Origin: Clostridia bacterium
GTDB lineage: Bacteria > Bacillota > Clostridia > Christensenellales > UMGS416
Direction of reading: 5' to 3'
DNA length: 64,000 nucleotides
Assembly: GCA_016938675.1 (NCBI GenBank)
Contig: JAFGUF010000031.1
Location: forward strand, 1-64,000
The position numbers were made by a program, and so were the translations under genes. Below the pieces are notes generated by a model that saw only the letters and a list, made by a program, of their open reading frames with translations, did no database searches and was not told the origin of the DNA. Shown piece by piece: positions 62,597 to 64,000 of this stretch (the first letter of the stretch is position 1; each line of letters starts with the position of its first letter).

Positions 62597-63146
62597 TTGT
62601 ATCCTCGCTTTCACTAAGCAGCTTTATGAATTTTTTTCGTGCTCTATGTATAATAGATAGCATTGTATTTTGAGATTCAACCTCAAACATTTCACATAAC
62701 TCCTTTGTAGTGTAACCATAATAAAATTTACCGATCAAAACATTTGCATCCCTCTCATCCAGTTCTAGCAGGATTCTGCTTATGTTGAGACGGATTTCTT
62801 TAAGGTATAGTTCATTGTAAGGCGAATAATCGGCACTTTCAATGTCAAATGTTTCATCAATGCTGACATTCTTGGATTGCCTGCTGTTTTTTCTTAAGTA
62901 GTCAATAGAAACACTCTTAACAATATAAACGATATAAGCACGCTGTTTATTGCCTGTTAAACTTGAAATTATTGTTAAATTTTTTCTTATTTTGAAAAAA
63001 GATTCCTGAACCACGTCCTCAGCCTTCGTGGAATCCTTAAAATACTTTAAGGCAATTGCCATCATAAGCTTGCGATATTCATAATATATCTGAGTTATCT
63101 TTTCTTTTTCATCATCGCTGAGATTTTGCGTCAGCAAAATAAGCAT
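62589..63146 (-). CDS. ECF-type sigma-70 factor
   Basis: 185 residues. Region 2 shows YYEYRKLMMAIALKYFKD and AEDVVQESFFKI, and region 4 has LDERDANVLIGKFYYGYTTKEL and a helix-turn-helix with SIIHRARKKF. It has no region 1.1 or 3, so it is an ECF sigma factor. AGGAGA precedes the ATG. It may direct its own operon; no repeat of its promoter can be confirmed here. Confidence 0.9.
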   Translation of the reverse strand: MLILLTQNLSDDEKEKITQIYYEYRKLMMAIALKYFKDSTKAEDVVQESFFKIRKNLTIISSLTGNKQRAYIVYIVKSVSIDYLRKNSRQSKNVSIDETFDIESADYSPYNELYLKEIRLNISRILLELDERDANVLIGKFYYGYTTKELCEMFEVESQNTMLSIIHRARKKFIKLLSESEDTNE

Positions 63147-63320
63147 TGCTCTTCTCCTTCAATTGATATGTATTAAGTATAGCTATTTGTATTATTTTTA
63201 TATTATAGTATTTCTGCATAATTGCAATAGAAAATAAAAGTTTTTACATAATATACTCAAAAAAGACAAATTCTATTGCCTAAACAATGTAAGATTAAAA
63301 TTAAGAAATCGGCCGTAAAG

Positions 63321-63348
63321 TTGACATAAAGGAAATTACATCTATAAT
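63321..63348 (+). promoter_or_regulatory. Promoter of the hemolysin III family gene
   Basis: TTGACA (63321-63326), a 16-base spacer and TATAAT (63343-63348), near consensus. The start codon lies 33 bases on, after GAGGTG. Confidence 0.8.
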
Positions 63349-63380
63349 GAATTAAGTATTTGAAAAAGAGGTGAAATAGA

Positions 63381-64000
63381 TTGGATAATAAAAGAATCGA
63401 ATTATCATTAGGTGAAGAGATAGCTAACGCGATAACCCATGGAATAGGCGCGGGCTTAAGCATTGCAGGCCTTGTGCTGCTGATTGTTGCGGGATTCCAA
63501 CGTGGAGATGCAGCGGATATAACGGGAGTTATGGTGTTTGGTATAAGTATGGTTTTTCTGTATCTTATGTCTACATTCTGCCATTCATTCGGATTGAGCC
63601 AGAGAGCAGTAAGAAAAGTATTCAGGATACTGGATCATAGCGCCATTTATGTGCTGATAGCGGGAACATATACTCCTTTTTGCCTTTCAATAATTGGCGG
63701 AACCAAAGGCTTTATTATTCTTGGTATACAGTGGTTTCTTGCGATATTGGGGATAGTTTTCAGCGCAGTGTTCTACGATAAAAAGCGCTCTCTTCATACG
63801 CTTATATATCTGCTGATGGGATGGATGATTATCTTTTTTATCGGCTCTGTTTATGCGGCGCTTCCGCGTGCAGGGGTAGTTCTGTTGCTTGCAGGAGGCC
63901 TTTCGTATACGATAGGAGTTGTATTCTACGCTATAAGGCTGTTTAAGTATCATCATATGATATGGCACTTTTTCGTCTTAGCGGGTACAATATGCCATTT
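63381..64000 (+). CDS. Hemolysin III (TrhA/YqfA) family membrane protein, cut by the window end
   Basis: The first 206 codons lie here; the gene runs past base 64000. The start codon is TTG, with GAGGTG eight bases before. The reading is MDNKRIELSLGEEIANAI then THGIGAGLS, the family's first metal-ligand His, then several helices. STFCHSF and LDHSAIYVLIAGTYTPF follow, and the region ends in MIWHFFVLAGTICHF. These carry the conserved H..SxH..HxxxH pattern of the PAQR/hemolysin III superfamily. The true length is likely about 210-215 residues, so only a few are missing. Confidence 0.9.
   Translation, partial: MDNKRIELSLGEEIANAITHGIGAGLSIAGLVLLIVAGFQRGDAADITGVMVFGISMVFLYLMSTFCHSFGLSQRAVRKVFRILDHSAIYVLIAGTYTPFCLSIIGGTKGFIILGIQWFLAILGIVFSAVFYDKKRSLHTLIYLLMGWMIIFFIGSVYAALPRAGVVLLLAGGLSYTIGVVFYAIRLFKYHHMIWHFFVLAGTICH

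Noticed and set aside
1-64000. T-box, c-di-GMP, TPP, SAM or purine riboswitches
   Set aside because: I looked in gaps before biosynthetic and tRNA-linked genes and found no conserved T-box sequence or other known aptamer core. The GTTACCGATGG at 48148 recalled the end of a c-di-GMP aptamer, but the rest of the motif is missing.
1-64000. CRISPR arrays, integrases or transposases
   Set aside because: No regularly spaced direct repeats and no transposase or integrase motifs were seen on either strand.

Overview
The window is a chromosomal segment of a low-GC, Gram-positive anaerobe, most likely a clostridial Firmicute (Eubacteriales). The evidence is AGGAGG-type ribosome binding sites with TTG/GTG starts, single-membrane envelope genes, an adenosylcobalamin-dependent ribonucleotide reductase, CdaA/CdaR, an AbrB regulator, an EFR1-type flavodoxin-ferredoxin fusion and ADP-forming acyl-CoA synthetase, with no respiratory genes. 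I cannot name the genus. No prophage, insertion sequence with transposase, or CRISPR array is visible; this is mostly core genome with lineage-specific envelope and signalling genes between.

Layout. 1-115: 3' end of a 5S rRNA and its terminator. 217-7.5 kb: a membrane-anchored phosphodiester-glycosidase-like protein, then a minus-strand run (FMN-binding oxidase-like protein, alpha/beta hydrolase, GNAT, and a translationally coupled lipoprotein and membrane metalloprotease). 7.7-15.5 kb (plus): class A penicillin-binding protein, PAS/PP2C phosphatase, cdaA-cdaR (c-di-AMP), FAD dehydrogenase. 15.6-15.8 kb: 6S RNA with a clear promoter. 15.9-21 kb: membrane proteins, Orn/Lys/Arg decarboxylase family protein, glyoxalase, hflK-hflC. 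21-29 kb (minus): HAD phosphatase, cca, purD, purH, metallo-beta-lactamase-fold protein, ketopantoate reductase-like protein, exonuclease III. 29-39 kb (minus): nrdJ, a degenerate EAL-CBS-GGDEF protein, an ADP-forming acyl-CoA synthetase, and a sensor kinase/response regulator pair. 39-47.5 kb: HD and GNAT proteins, murI, EFR1 ferredoxin, YgiQ radical SAM enzyme, and the tig-clpP-clpX proteostasis operon. 47.7-48.2 kb: tRNA-Leu(CAG) and tRNA-Pro(CGG) with unusual flanking repeats. 48-58 kb: argJ, MBL hydrolase, aminopeptidase behind a hairpin-rich leader, a GtrA fusion, abrB, and the lepB-PHP-YugP-2H/DUF3006 minus operon, DUF951, a Ser-less alpha/beta hydrolase, and dGTPase. 58.3-61 kb: rpsB-tsf-pyrH. 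61-63.2 kb: an ECF sigma factor, its putative membrane anti-sigma factor and a secreted protein behind a terminator-like hairpin. The window closes inside a hemolysin-III family gene.

How the genes work together. Several clusters serve the cell envelope: the penicillin-binding protein, murI, c-di-AMP signalling (CdaA/CdaR), signal peptidase I, YugP, HflKC and the ECF system. Others are housekeeping: translation (rpsB, tsf, cca, tRNAs, 5S), nucleotide metabolism (purD, purH, nrdJ, pyrH, dgt) and protein quality control (tig, clpP, clpX).

The least ordinary content is of two kinds. First, there are four proteins that keep a recognisable enzyme fold but have lost catalytic residues: the EAL domain at 32-34 kb, the GT2-like part of the GtrA fusion, the 2H phosphoesterase-like domain fused to a DUF3006-like domain, and an alpha/beta hydrolase with GAAEG in place of GxSxG. 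Second, there are RNA-level structures: a five-part hairpin leader upstream of the aminopeptidase, a 48-nt inverted repeat that uses the tRNA-Pro acceptor end, a terminator-like hairpin just before the secreted gene of the ECF cluster, and a possible rpsB leader switch. All functional names rest on reading motifs; no database search was run.
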